Source: Glandiceps talaboti (lineage: Eukaryota > Hemichordata > Enteropneusta > Spengelidae). Taken from it: a stretch of DNA of 64,000 nt. A program made the translations under genes and the position numbers. The notes beneath the pieces are model-generated. The model saw only the letters and a program-made list of their open reading frames with translations, did not search any database and had not been told where the DNA came from. The stretch's first letter is position 1, and every line of letters begins with the position of its first letter. Of this stretch, positions 1 to 11,415 are shown piece after piece. The stretch is taken from NCBI RefSeq assembly GCF_964340395.1, contig NC_135561.1, positions 18,610,240-18,674,239 of the forward strand. Direction: 5' to 3'.

Positions 1-999
1 TGTTGTAAATTACGATGTAAGCCAAGGTTGCATCACATGCTTGGCCTGTGAATTAATATGACCTCAACTCTGCATGTTCCTTTCTCGAGCTCCGGCTCCT
101 TCCATTCATGTACACGTTTGATAGGAGTCACATGAAACACACAAACACAGCTGCCAATGCAAAAAACGCACAAAAGAACCCACGAAGAACCTGTTAACAA
201 GGTGTAGCATTTATTAAAATTTATGATAATATGACTATGCAAAATATATTTTGGGAAAATACGCAGTATACAGTTCTGTCATCGGAACAGTAGATGCATA
301 ATACTACATTCAAAGAACAGAATATGTAATAAAAAAACATCACTTTGTAATACTAAAATCGTCAAAAATCACAAATTGGGAGCACTATATTTCAGTCCCT
401 GACTATCGTTCGACTTTAGAAATTCACAAACGGACATGTCCTCTTCATGTTTTAGACGTTTGCAATTAATATATACAGTAAGATTATAGTTGTCCATAAT
501 CGTATGTGCGGAGTGGCTATCGTCTGCATTCATCTTCGCCATCAGTACCTGCATCGTTCATCGAATCTTCAGCCACCTGACCAATTACTTTGCCACAATT
601 ACCAAATACGATACTGTTTAAGTCTCTAGGAGGAATTTCTTGGAACCACTGTTGATTACTGTTGGCTTCCAACTTGATACGAGCATACCAGACGACAAGT
701 TTTGGAGTTAGCAATCATTTGTTTCCATACATCAACGCGCATAGAAATTTGAAAGAAAGTAGTTTAACTTCCTGCAACTGACCTTATTTGGGTAAAGTGT
801 GCTGGTCCGTGATATGGAATAATATTGCCCAGCTAGAGCTTGCGATTTCTCGATAGCGATACACAGGGAAGTGATTATAGGTATATAAGATCTTAATGAT
901 TATATGTCAAGATTATCCAAGGCAAAGGAGTAAAGTTCTTCATTCCATCTTATCTATGTGTATAAATTGTAGTGTTGTTTGTATTTTAGGTCAAAGGTT
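1..999. other. Non-coding stretch with one weak exon-like segment
   Basis: No recognisable gene. On the minus strand, 517-714 is open and reads like coding sequence (it contains WFQEIPPRDLNSIVFGNCGK), with a possible GT donor after GATGCAG near 550. It could be an exon of a gene lying mainly outside the window, but no family is recognised. The remainder is AT-rich with nothing notable. Confidence 0.3.
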
Positions 1000-2670
1000 T
1001 TACTTGTAAAGTCCCAGTCTTTCACTGGCTTTCTTCGCCAGCTCTGTGCGTCCCATCTTTCCCGTGAGACTAGGCGGAAATGAATCAAAGAACAGCACGT
1101 ACTTTGGTACGAGGCACTCCTCTAGAATGGAACGCACGAATTCCAGGATCTCATCAGCTGTTGCTTCTTGCTCATTTTCCAGACAAATACATGCACAGAT
1201 TTCTTCTACCTTCCGTTCATCAGGGACAGGCACAACTTGAGGAATTTTAACTTTAGGATGCCTGATAAGAATTCTCTCTATCTCCATTGGATACACATTC
1301 CTTCCTCCTTTGATGATGATATCTTTTTTACGACCCATCAAATGTAGACATCCATCGTCCTCCATCAGGCACAGATCACCAGTGTGAAACCAGCCACTTG
1401 CATCAATGTCTTCTTTGGTTTTTTCTTCATCGCCTTCATATCTGAGGAAGACGTAAGGAGATCGTGTACACAGTTCACCCGTGGTGTTAAGAGGCACTGT
1501 GTTATCTTTGTCGTCTATGAGTTTAATTTCTTGGTGATCAATCTGATACCCAATCTTTGTAAATTTTTCAGCGTTGAAATTAAAGGTAACAGCCCCGAGT
1601 TCTGTTGATCCAAAACCGTTGAAGATATTAGGTGTGATAAGCTGTTTAGCCTTGTCAAGCGCTTCTTTTGGGACTACATTGCCACTTACTACGAGATGGT
1701 CAACGGAGCTAAAATCAAAATTCCGAAATTTCGCTTGATTTATGAAATCAAAAAGGTGAGGAAACATCAGAAAGGTATGAGTGACACGCTCTTTCTGAAT
1801 AGCTTCTGCAATCATCGATGCATCAGATTTTGGATCTGGTACTATAAGTGTGAACTGGGAAATTACCCCCATGACGGTTCCAGCATCACCACTTACATGA
1901 GCGAATGAACTCGCACACATAAAACGCACATCTTTGGTAGCTATCTCTTTGATGTGTCGGCCATATGTGTACAGATTTTCAACAACACAGCGGTGTGACT
2001 TCACAACAGCTTTTGGCATCCCTGTACTTCCGGATGTGAACAGCATTGTTACTTCATCATCTTGTTGGACCAGTTTCCTGATTTCCAATACACGCTGAAC
2101 ATCGGTGTCATCCCCTATTGCGAAAATATCTTCGAAGCGAGACATGCCTGCTTTCTCCTCTTTACCAAGATGAATGATTTTTTCAAGGGTTGGGACGTTT
2201 TCTGATTCAACATGATCTATCTCAGCTTTATGTGTATCTGCTAGCATTTCATTTAACACCTTTTCCTGGTTATCACAACCAATAACCAAAGCAGACACCT
2301 TCGTTTTGTTAAGAAGATATTTCATATATTCTGCATTGTATCCCACTAGAAAACGGACATATATCATCTTAGTGTAAGCTGTTGCATATTGGGTCAGAAT
2401 CCATTCATATCGATTTTCAAACCAAATACCAACTCTATCTCCTGGTTGGAGACCAACATGGAGAAGACCAGCAGCCAACTTGATGACGTCATGACGTAGT
2501 TGTTTGAATGTGATCCTTTTGATTTCTGACATCGAGGCAAAAGCGATTGCTTCTTTGTCCGGTACTTGCTTCGCACTTTGATCCAATGCATCACATAATG
2601 TCATCCCAGTGTAAGGAACGGACGATGCACTGTGTACATAACTTGTTTTAGGTTTAAACAATCTTGCCAT
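1000..2670 (-). CDS. Acyl-CoA synthetase, ACSF2-like (AMP-binding enzyme)
   Basis: A 556-aa adenylate-forming enzyme. The family activates a carboxylic acid with ATP to an acyl-AMP and transfers it to coenzyme A. All core motifs are visible: the phosphate loop TSGSTGMPK (about residue 213), GFGSTELG (about 352), GWFHTGDL (about 426), GRKKDIIIKGGRNVYP (about 445) and a C-terminal lid ending in LTGKMGR, whose lysine is the usual catalytic lysine of adenylation. Local similarity to vertebrate ACSF2 as I recall it (SYVH near the start, EEICACI and VPKYV near the end) supports the subfamily. ACSF2 is about 615 aa and mitochondrial; here the protein starts just before the SYVH segment, so no obvious targeting presequence is present. 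The ATG at 2670 is preceded in frame by TAA nine bases upstream, next to a possible splice acceptor, so a 5' UTR intron is possible. The coding sequence has no introns, which may mean retroposition. Substrate is unknown. Confidence 0.93.
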   Translation of the reverse strand: MARLFKPKTSYVHSASSVPYTGMTLCDALDQSAKQVPDKEAIAFASMSEIKRITFKQLRHDVIKLAAGLLHVGLQPGDRVGIWFENRYEWILTQYATAYTKMIYVRFLVGYNAEYMKYLLNKTKVSALVIGCDNQEKVLNEMLADTHKAEIDHVESENVPTLEKIIHLGKEEKAGMSRFEDIFAIGDDTDVQRVLEIRKLVQQDDEVTMLFTSGSTGMPKAVVKSHRCVVENLYTYGRHIKEIATKDVRFMCASSFAHVSGDAGTVMGVISQFTLIVPDPKSDASMIAEAIQKERVTHTFLMFPHLFDFINQAKFRNFDFSSVDHLVVSGNVVPKEALDKAKQLITPNIFNGFGSTELGAVTFNFNAEKFTKIGYQIDHQEIKLIDDKDNTVPLNTTGELCTRSPYVFLRYEGDEEKTKEDIDASGWFHTGDLCLMEDDGCLHLMGRKKDIIIKGGRNVYPMEIERILIRHPKVKIPQVVPVPDERKVEEICACICLENEQEATADEILEFVRSILEECLVPKYVLFFDSFPPSLTGKMGRTELAKKASERLGLYK

Positions 2671-5600
2671 TTGGTTTTACTGTAACCTGGAATTGATAAT
2701 GAAAAATGTACAGTATGTGCAGTACTTGCGAAACCTGTTAAATTTACAGTACAAATTAGGCTGAAAAGTTACTCACCGTGTGCCCCTTGTGCCATTTACT
2801 ATTACTATTACTAGTATTAATTTTATTTATGACTATTTCATTTATTGGTAATACGATATCATTGATAATTTATGTAAATGCTTCATTATATCGGTTTGAA
2901 AGAAAGGCAGTGGTTGGTTAATGCATATGAATAGATCTGTTGATGAAACCTTTACAATATAACTTAATAAGGAGGTCCAACTTGCGATCATTATGTATGT
3001 AAACAATATTGTGCAACTGTCCACACCTTCTGTGAGAACTGTAAATAGGTTGTAAATGTACAACGAATCACTACATTTACTTATGTTGAACTTTGTAACA
3101 TGGACCATACTATACGTGATCAACCTACAACGATCTGACCGGGCGCGAACTGTATACTGATGACCCTTCTATGATTCTATATATATTAAAGCCATACGAA
3201 CTTCTACAAATGAATTATAATAATACTTTCACTAACAAACAAGTAGCAACGGACAGAGATTAGTTAAAGATATTCATACCTGCATCAATCATCATAGTTC
3301 AATTTGTGTAATTTTAGCACATTTGCAAGAAAATGTCAACGTATCGTTCATTTGGCCGTAGAGGTCACCATGTTCCCGGCTAGACAGCACGCTTTGAGTA
3401 AAGCTAGAATTTTAGGACAAGGGGTAATTCAACAGTCGTTTCTTGTAATTTTGCCAATTTTGCAAAATATGTAAACACTATTACTCACTTTGTCCGTTTT
3501 GGTAAGTTGTAGTTTGAAAATATTCGTCTACAATAATTATTACTTCTCTGATAGTCTTGCCCCCAGCAGAGTCTGGGAAACTACAGTGTCGCCGATTGTA
3601 AGGAGCAAAATGGCGGCTGACAAGATCTGGGACAGTCACTGATTGGACAAAATTGATTCTGAATTGTAATTTCCATCAGGACTGTTTATATTCAACAGAA
3701 ATAATAGTATAAACGTTTTGAAAACCATCTTTGTAAGGAGATCAATCATAATACTGTCAGCAAGAGTTGCCACCATGTGATTTTACTATAGAGGTCATGT
3801 TATGGGTCAACTCTCCGTGCAGCGATCTTTGTAACAATCGGCGGCATTGTATTTTCTGTAGTGTTATGTATAGCGTTGCAGTTTTGAAATGTCGGGTCAA
3901 AATGTGACGTATATAGCATGACTCGAGCACCTTTATTAGCATTTGTATGTCATCTATTTACTTGTTCTCGCTTGTATTATAGAAACGCTTGTAACAATGG
4001 ATGTATAAGTCAAATGCCTGTAACAAGAGAGAGACTGACTGACAGACAGACAGACAGACAGACCGACAGACAGACAGACAGACAGACAGACCAATTAATC
4101 ATGAAGAAGGTTTGATTTCAGGGGACAGCGTTACAATTATCATAATGTTTTTCTCATGAATGACTTTATATGAATAAGTTTCGGAGTAATTCGCAAAGTG
4201 ACTTTGATTAAGAAAGTCATAGAAGGATTTAGTGCCCTATCAGAATGCGTACCTTACAATTTGACCTTGACGATGACGGTCGAATGGTTGTCTGACTAGA
4301 ATGCACGTGCACTCTTCTATCATGTGGAAGTAGACACCTTATGAGTCATTTGCATAAATGATGATTAATTCGTTGATATAGTAACACTACATACTTCAAA
4401 TTACCCATCGTAACTTCGAAAATGGAATCAATGTGATGCTATCTATAGGCACATAATGTTTATTGTCGTAAGAATTAGTATGCACATTAATGAGTAGTAT
4501 GCATTTTTAGTTATTTTTATGTAATTTGGTGATACCTCGAGAAGGTGTTCACTGAAAATTTCAGATGGCCAAGACAGCGACTGAGAGTTTTTCGGCCAGT
4601 GGTGGCGCTTGACTCATGTGCGGACGTCGTGGAGTGAATGATCACCTACCACTAGATATTTGACTGTATATGTATGACTTTTGATCGTGAGTATATCTTT
4701 TGGTATTCAAGAATTTTGAAATATTTCTAGCTCATCTAAAGGACACTATCTGTACGACTCGGTGGTTAGGAGTTTTCGAAAGGAATGTTGAGACATTTTT
4801 TTTGTATTACCATGGCAACCGCTAAATATATTGATGATTTATTTCTCGACCGCTTTGAGAAACTTAAAAAACATATGCAACTGTCGTATCGTTGTGATAT
4901 TGCCTAAATGAGTACAAGTCACCGAAAACCAATTTATCGTTCGTTGTGCAACACAGATACAATGTTAATTATTCCAAAGTATTAACTGCATCTACAGAAA
5001 ATTGGCATATTCATTGTAAAGGCTCAGTGTTATACCACAATTGGTAAGAGACCAGTGTTTAAAACATACATTTATTTTGGCACACCAACTCGTTCCAGCA
5101 CTTCCAAGCAATTCCACATATGGGTATTCTTACTATTAAAGTATGAAATCATGGTGTTCATCTCAACGTGTTCTTAGACGCAAACAAGGACTACAGAGAC
5201 ATTTCAGTGTGTGACCATTACACTTTTATTGTTTTAATGCTGGTTACATACATATGACATTTCACTTTCTTATGCTCACTTAACTGATTTGTATTCATAC
5301 TCCGACAAAAGAAGTTCGATTTCGTCTGCTTGCATACGGCTGGGTTCAATGTTTACATCTACTGTTGAATGTTAGCTTGCAGCGAAAACGGTACAATTGC
5401 AGTTGACAAACGGTCTTTTATCGGCGAACTTTGACCTTAAGAGTACTCTGTATCCATTCAAAGACACAAAAGTTCACAGAAGCTTCACATGTTTGTGTTA
5501 TTTGAGTATGTGAAAATGTCTGAAAAAATCCCGTCACCTGTCAAAATGAAAATAGTCTTAACCTGCACTGGCTGTGATTGAAGAATTTTTCATAAGAGAA

Positions 5601-6370
5601 CCAACGTTATATTCACTATAAATTAATCAATTACTTGTAAAAAGACATTTCACCGGTTAATAAATGGTTGGAGCAGTTGGAGCTAATGCTCGCTCTTGAA
5701 TTCAGTACTATGCATTTTTTAAGCAGCGAAGCTAAACAGGCGATTATGGCAACAGAAAACCCATATCGCCTTAGTTGGAAATAGGCGAAACAAATCGTGT
5801 TTCTGATATAAACATGGTTATGGCCTCAGAAAATTGGGTTGGTAGGTCGGGAATTTAGTTTATTTTGTTTTGTCTTTTTAATTGTTTTTATTTTTTGAAA
5901 AAAATATTGTTTCGACCCAAAAACAGACAAAATGTCTGCTAGTATACCCCTTCTGTGATAGTTTGATGAAATATGTTCAGGTATCGCTGGGGAAAGAAAA
6001 CACGTGCATGAAGGTCAATACATTCAAATATTAATTCATTATCTTTTTGTTTAAAAAATGTTTAGGGTCGGCGGCTTAAACGAGGGTCATTCAGGTTATC
6101 GGGAACACACAATTTTTATTTATTTTGTCTGAGTATGGAACGATACTCTCAACAACACCCCATCATTGATAATATCCACTGACCAATATGAGAACCACTT
6201 TATTGTATAAAGGGGCTTTGTATGTTGGCAGAAGGAATACAATGAATGAGCTTGGGATGAAGTACATAGAGCCATGTAATGTTAAACAGGCCTATCTCGG
6301 CCCACTGTTGACAGTACATTGCACACTTCATTGCGGATTGTACACGGCTGTACGAAGAATTATCATCAGC
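2671..6370. other. Intergenic DNA, no gene seen
   Basis: Short open frames only, none with recognisable composition or motifs. The only clear structure is the GACA microsatellite at 4035-4092. Confidence 0.6.
4035..4092. repeat. (GACA)n microsatellite
   Basis: About 14 tandem GACA units with one C substitution (GACC). Confidence 0.95.
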
Positions 6371-6734
6371 TAAGGCCTAAACAAATTAATTGTTTGGTTC
6401 CGGTTACCCCACCCCACCCCACCTAGCTTTTCACTGCCGACCCTGAATTTTTTTTACGGATTCGAGAAAAAAAATAATTCGCAAAAATTGTGAAGTCTCA
6501 CGAGAAATAGTGGATGCGGAAAATGCCTTCAGGTTAAAAAAGACAATATAAAACCGTAAAGTTCTTCCAATATGTAAAAGCTGTACATCTGATAGGAAGA
6601 AATAAACAACACAAAGACCATTTAGAAAACAATGGAAAACCTGAACTAGGCATTCACACACACACAAATCTACCGACCAAACTTATTCTAAAATTGAGCG
6701 TAATCGGAAGGACAATTTTTTTTACTAGGCCTAA
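6371..6734. mobile_element. MITE-like dispersed repeat, TAGGCCTA family, copy 1
   Basis: About 364 bp, strongly similar along its length to 38493-38861 and partly to 41978-42125. It opens with TAAGGCCTAA and ends with TAGGCCTAA. The first and last roughly 30 bases are imperfect inverted repeats (TAGGCCT, A-run, TTG, GGTTCCG). The interior has a C-rich segment ending CTGCCGACCC. Open frames on the minus strand are shared between copies only because the DNA is repeated; they do not resemble a transposase. It is probably a non-autonomous DNA transposon. Confidence 0.6.
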
Positions 6735-8622
6735 TGGAAGTAGTCGTTGTATTACAGCATGCGAAGGAATATGACATCTTCTGGTACCATGAACAAGGCC
6801 AGACAGTTTGTTTTATAGCACATCACATTCTCAGAGTCAATTCGTAAATCAACTGTAGGACTCCCGCGCAACTTAAATAATTCCCTGGGGAAGGTGGGAA
6901 AATAATAGTGCCTGTTGTATGCAAATTGCAATCACTATTGGTCACTAGTCCATACCACTTGACACGATCTAAGTCGAGCACTGAGTCACTGTGTAACGTG
7001 CATGGCAGCATATACACATGTTGACTAGTCTGACAAGCTAATTAAGGGAAGCATCATACGTCTGCTGTCTCGAGGAACTGTGGGTTATCTCGATAAGGTG
7101 TTTCCCTCAAACCTTTGGGAAACTGAGATATGATGTTAGCCCGATAAGACAAGTACAAGTCAGCATGTGTTTTAAAATTTGTATCATATACCTCACGCAT
7201 TTGCTTGCCGTTGGAACGAGCACAGTTCAGTGGGTGAGTGTACCATGCATGGGCGACAGTGAAAGTTGTTTGCGGAACATCTTAGGAACATGCAAAACCG
7301 TGCTCCATCAATTACAGAATTTGTACTTTCTGAGAACTTTACGACAAAAACGGATGACAACTTCGTTTCTTTAAGTTTGGAAAACTGCTTCGTAACCAGT
7401 GATGACATATTCCTCTGCTGTGAGCGACATATACACATGCAAAATGACATCACATACATTAGTTTTTTGGGTGAGGCTGCATATGTCATGTAAGTACGGA
7501 AAGTATCGACCAGTGCAGTGAGAATACTATGTACAGTGAAAAAATGGTCTATACCACGTGACCACATATTGGAATGACGAAATGGGAAATGGATGAGGTA
7601 TGTTGCAATGACGAACATCAACTGCAAAACGAGAACCACTACGCTATGATGTATGACATTATTACAAATCATGTATACTGGCCCCTGATATTGGAAATTC
7701 TGCATTATAATACAAATGTGTAGTTTGTCTCGATTTATTAAATGATATAATTACATCGGGACATGAACGCTGGATGATGCGATATTTATGTTAAAGACGG
7801 GTAAGTGATATCCTTAACTACATATTAGCTAACTTCTAGCTGCACGGTAAACGAGATCAGGATGGTTCCAACGATTAGAATATATATAGCCTGTACGTGT
7901 ACCAGCTCTCTGGCTCGTTTAAGCAGCTGAAACCCACTCCTTGTTAGTCAGCTGTGACTTGTAATTGGTTTATAGCTAACATTTAAACCTGCACTAGCGG
8001 CAACTGGGACGTTTTTTTATCAAATAACCAAGCTATATTTACTGACAATGGAGCAAATACTTGTAAAAAAAAACCCGTTGGAGCAGTTAATTAGTGGTCA
8101 ATACTATCTTAATGTAGTGTAGTGGAAAGCGACAGATAGGTTCGAATCTGTATTACTACTAGAAACTGCACTAGTTGTACCGAAGAGCCATTTTTTCGAT
8201 CAGACAACAACGATATGTTCACTGAAAATGATGAAAAAATTAATATTATGCATTGTACAAGTACATATTAATCAGTAGTCGATATTATAGTACAGAATCT
8301 GGTTTTAATTGTGATTGCCTTTGAGGGCGCTGATGTTTGGGTGCGGGCCAAAACAATCAATTTTGATTTGATTTACCGTACGACTACAAAAAATACGTTT
8401 ACACACAGATTATGCAAAATACTGTTCACAGTGTACGATATTATGAGTAAGGTATTGTATCTGACTATATTTAAAAAAAAGAAGAAACGTAACAATTACA
8501 CTTTTAGGGTTGATTAGTAATAAAGTGACATATTTATGATAATTTAACTAAATATAGTTCCCTACCAATAATCAATCATTGCATTGAGTAACAGATGGAA
8601 GCGTTCATAGAATGTGACTTGA
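6735..8622. other. Intergenic DNA
   Basis: No supported gene. A 170-codon minus-strand open frame (7193-7705) has no recognisable domain and biased, low-information composition. A segment around 8317-8460 resembles 19060-19210, suggesting an old dispersed repeat. Confidence 0.5.
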
Positions 8623-8925
8623 AAACAAAAATGAAAGGGAAGGTTGAAGGGGTTGTCAAAATTGCACACTACACATAGTAATCTAAAACATAACAAATCT
8701 AAAACAACCTGGGGAGACAACTAAACAAAAATGAAAGGGAAGGTTGAAGGGGTTGTCAAAATTGCACACTACACATAGTAATCTAAAACATAACAAATCT
8801 ATAACAACCTGGGGAGACAACTAAACAAAAATGAAAAGGAAGGTTGAAGGGGTTGTCAAAATTGCACACTACACATAGTAATCTAAAACATAACAAATCT
8901 ATAACAACCTGGGGAGACAACTAAA
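8623..8925. repeat. Tandem repeat, three copies of a 100-bp unit
   Basis: Three nearly identical head-to-tail copies. The marker ATGAAARGGA starts at 8631, 8731 and 8831, giving exactly 100 bp spacing. Copies differ by only a few substitutions, so the array is young. No open frame of note runs through it. Confidence 0.97.
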
Positions 8926-10704
8926 ATTCTTAAAGAGAACATATTGGTACAGCTTGGGAGAAACTGTATTCGATACACCACTATTATTTGGAATTCAGGG
9001 CAGGTGACGTCACATTCAAAGCTCCTTTTACCTTTTCCTAATTCACTTATTGAAATTTTAATAAGATCACTTGTTTCTTATTATGAATGTATCGCTCAAA
9101 AAAACTACACTTCAAGCGGGTATAAAGTTTTACAGTTTGTAAGATTTTCCTTGATTCAGAACATCTTACAGTCGGAGCTGAAAAAGATCAACGTTTCTGT
9201 TTTGCCGGTGCAACGCCAGTCTAGTTCTTGACGACCGTATTCCGATTTTGCACCACCTTATGTTTACACATTACATCTAGACAATGTCGTTAGTCTTGCA
9301 TAGAATTCTGTGCCCCCTCCCAACAGCGTTCATATGAACATGATGATGTTGTCGCGTCCCCACATGTGCAAACTGGGGGCGGAGTTCGGTTGGACATCTG
9401 CATATCGTATCAGTCCTGCTGTACCAATGAATACTAATATAAAGCGATGACGACAGCCTGTTAATTTGTGATGGATTACTACTGACATGCGCCGTTTGCA
9501 CTTCGCCAAGCATGGGGTTGAACCACATTTAATGCCTTGAGAAATAAGGGCATTGACTAGAGGTAATGTGTGAAGATAACCAGTGAAATAATATAGTGTA
9601 GAATCGGAATATAGTCGTCAGAAACTAGACGAGTGCTACGCCTTACATTACAAAGAATTTTACAAGCAAGGTCCTATCGATTGTCTAAGCACTAAGTATA
9701 GGCATGGACAGTTGTACAGACCTATATGCATTTCATACTAACATATATTGTTTTGTCAATTTGGCCCAGTTAACAGTTTGGTCAAATCAAAACTACCGAC
9801 ACATTATATCCTTGCAATAACTAATCTAGTTTAACATGAAGATGTATATGAAAATTATTCATATATAGTATGATGTAATGTATATCATATGTAAGAAATA
9901 ACTCAATTTTGAAAAAAAGAATAATTTTGACGGGCAAGAGCAACGTTCAACCAGAGAGCAAACGTTCTAGAAGCAACGTTTACGACCTTATTATGAATAT
10001 TAGTAATCTATGACTAGAATAACCTTCAATATCGTGCTCTTTTTGTGTCCAAAAATGATAGGACCGTACAATATAGTTATACTGTCCTATTGATTCTTTG
10101 AACCATGAACAATATATTCTCCATTCCAAAAATGATATTTACTATTACGGACGGAACAGAGACGCCAGGTAGATAGAACCTCATTGGCAAACTTTAATAT
10201 AAGTGCCACATGAAGCTTGATCCGCTGATTTTCGACGCTACTGCTACACCCTCCAAAGCAGGCTGAGAAACTGACAACTGCCAGTATCTAAGTCAACACT
10301 TTATGATCTTTTTTGCCCTTTTCTTTTCTAAGCAAATGTCATAAATTTACATAATAATCGTCACGTTTTGCTTATCTCTTTCTAAACTTACATTATACAA
10401 CTGAACATGCGACAAAACATAAGAAAATAAAAAAATAAATCAGAATGTGTTGGCCGCACGTTTTCAGAATATCTACCCTGGATCCAGAGAGAAGTCGCGT
10501 TGCTAATCTGTTTATTTTTTGTTTGTGGCGTAACTAAGGTAATATAATTTGATAAAGACACTTGATTAAACATGTTAGTTGTCTATCATGACCAGTCTAT
10601 CATATCATCATCACAGGATGGGCTGTAAGATACGTCAAGTCGCTCCTTCCCGCCATGACGTACCTTACATACTCTTCACAGGCTGGCTTGCGATTGTAAT
10701 CGTC
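8926..10704. other. Intergenic DNA downstream of the TIR gene
   Basis: AT-rich, no gene or clear repeat recognised. Confidence 0.5.
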
Positions 10705-10710
10705 TTTATT
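10705..10710 (-). promoter_or_regulatory. AATAAA polyadenylation signal overlapping the stop codon
   Basis: The terminal GAA-TAA-A of the TIR/PIDD-like gene creates a perfect AATAAA hexamer that contains the stop codon. If used, the 3' UTR would be only about 15-30 nt long. Seen directly; its use is inferred. Confidence 0.45.
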
Positions 10711-10959
10711 CTTCAAGCAGCTTTGCTATGTTCTTGAGCTTAGATTCCTTCAGTGTTGAAGCGAGCTCTTCCTTTGTGGCATCGTTGCCCTTCGTGTCTC
10801 TCCACGAGCGTAGCATCAGTAGCTTTCGTTCACGATTTTTGTCAATATTGTCACGTTTGACAGAGCCAACTTCAACTTTAGCAACACCAAGTTTCTTTGC
10901 GAACTGGGACCATTTAGCGGGCGGAATCTCGTCGGCTACCATTTGCAGGGTTGTATCAG
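10706..10959 (-). CDS. Exon 13: Death domain and stop
   Basis: Residues 1119-1202. Pattern [65 protein letters not shown] gives the six-helix Death-domain layout, including the W of helix 2 and LRSW of helix 5. The protein ends four residues after the last helix. The family uses this domain to recruit other Death-domain adaptors. Confidence 0.93.
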
Positions 10960-11222
10960 CTGTAAACCAAAATATAAATTATACACAAGTTCATGAAAGT
11001 TTCGGAATTTATGCTTAATATGTAACAGTCGTCCGTTTATAAGGCTCCCTCAAGTAACGATGGCGTCATATATAAAGGTCAGCGTGGTGTTTGGACGGAA
11101 CTTGGGATAGGTGCACATTTGGGATAGTGAGGGTGACACATCTCAACGTGTTTTCCAACACTTGATTTGGCCATGCGTTTCGAACGGTTAGACCATTGAA
11201 CTCTAAGGTTATTATTTCAATT

Positions 11223-11263
<41 letters not shown>

Positions 11264-11318
11264 CGCTCTGCCACTGCGGTTAGAACACTGTCTTAGCACT
11301 GAGATTGATACTCACCGA

Positions 11319-11415
<97 letters not shown>

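Noticed and set aside
7193-7705. 170-codon ATG-initiated minus-strand open frame
   Set aside because: No domain, no conserved-looking motif and low-information hydrophobic composition; plausible by chance in AT-rich DNA.
8112-8150. tRNA-like A box (TAGTGTAGTGG) and B box (GGTTCGAATCT)
   Set aside because: Boxes are only 13 nt apart and no cloverleaf forms; at most a decayed SINE fragment.
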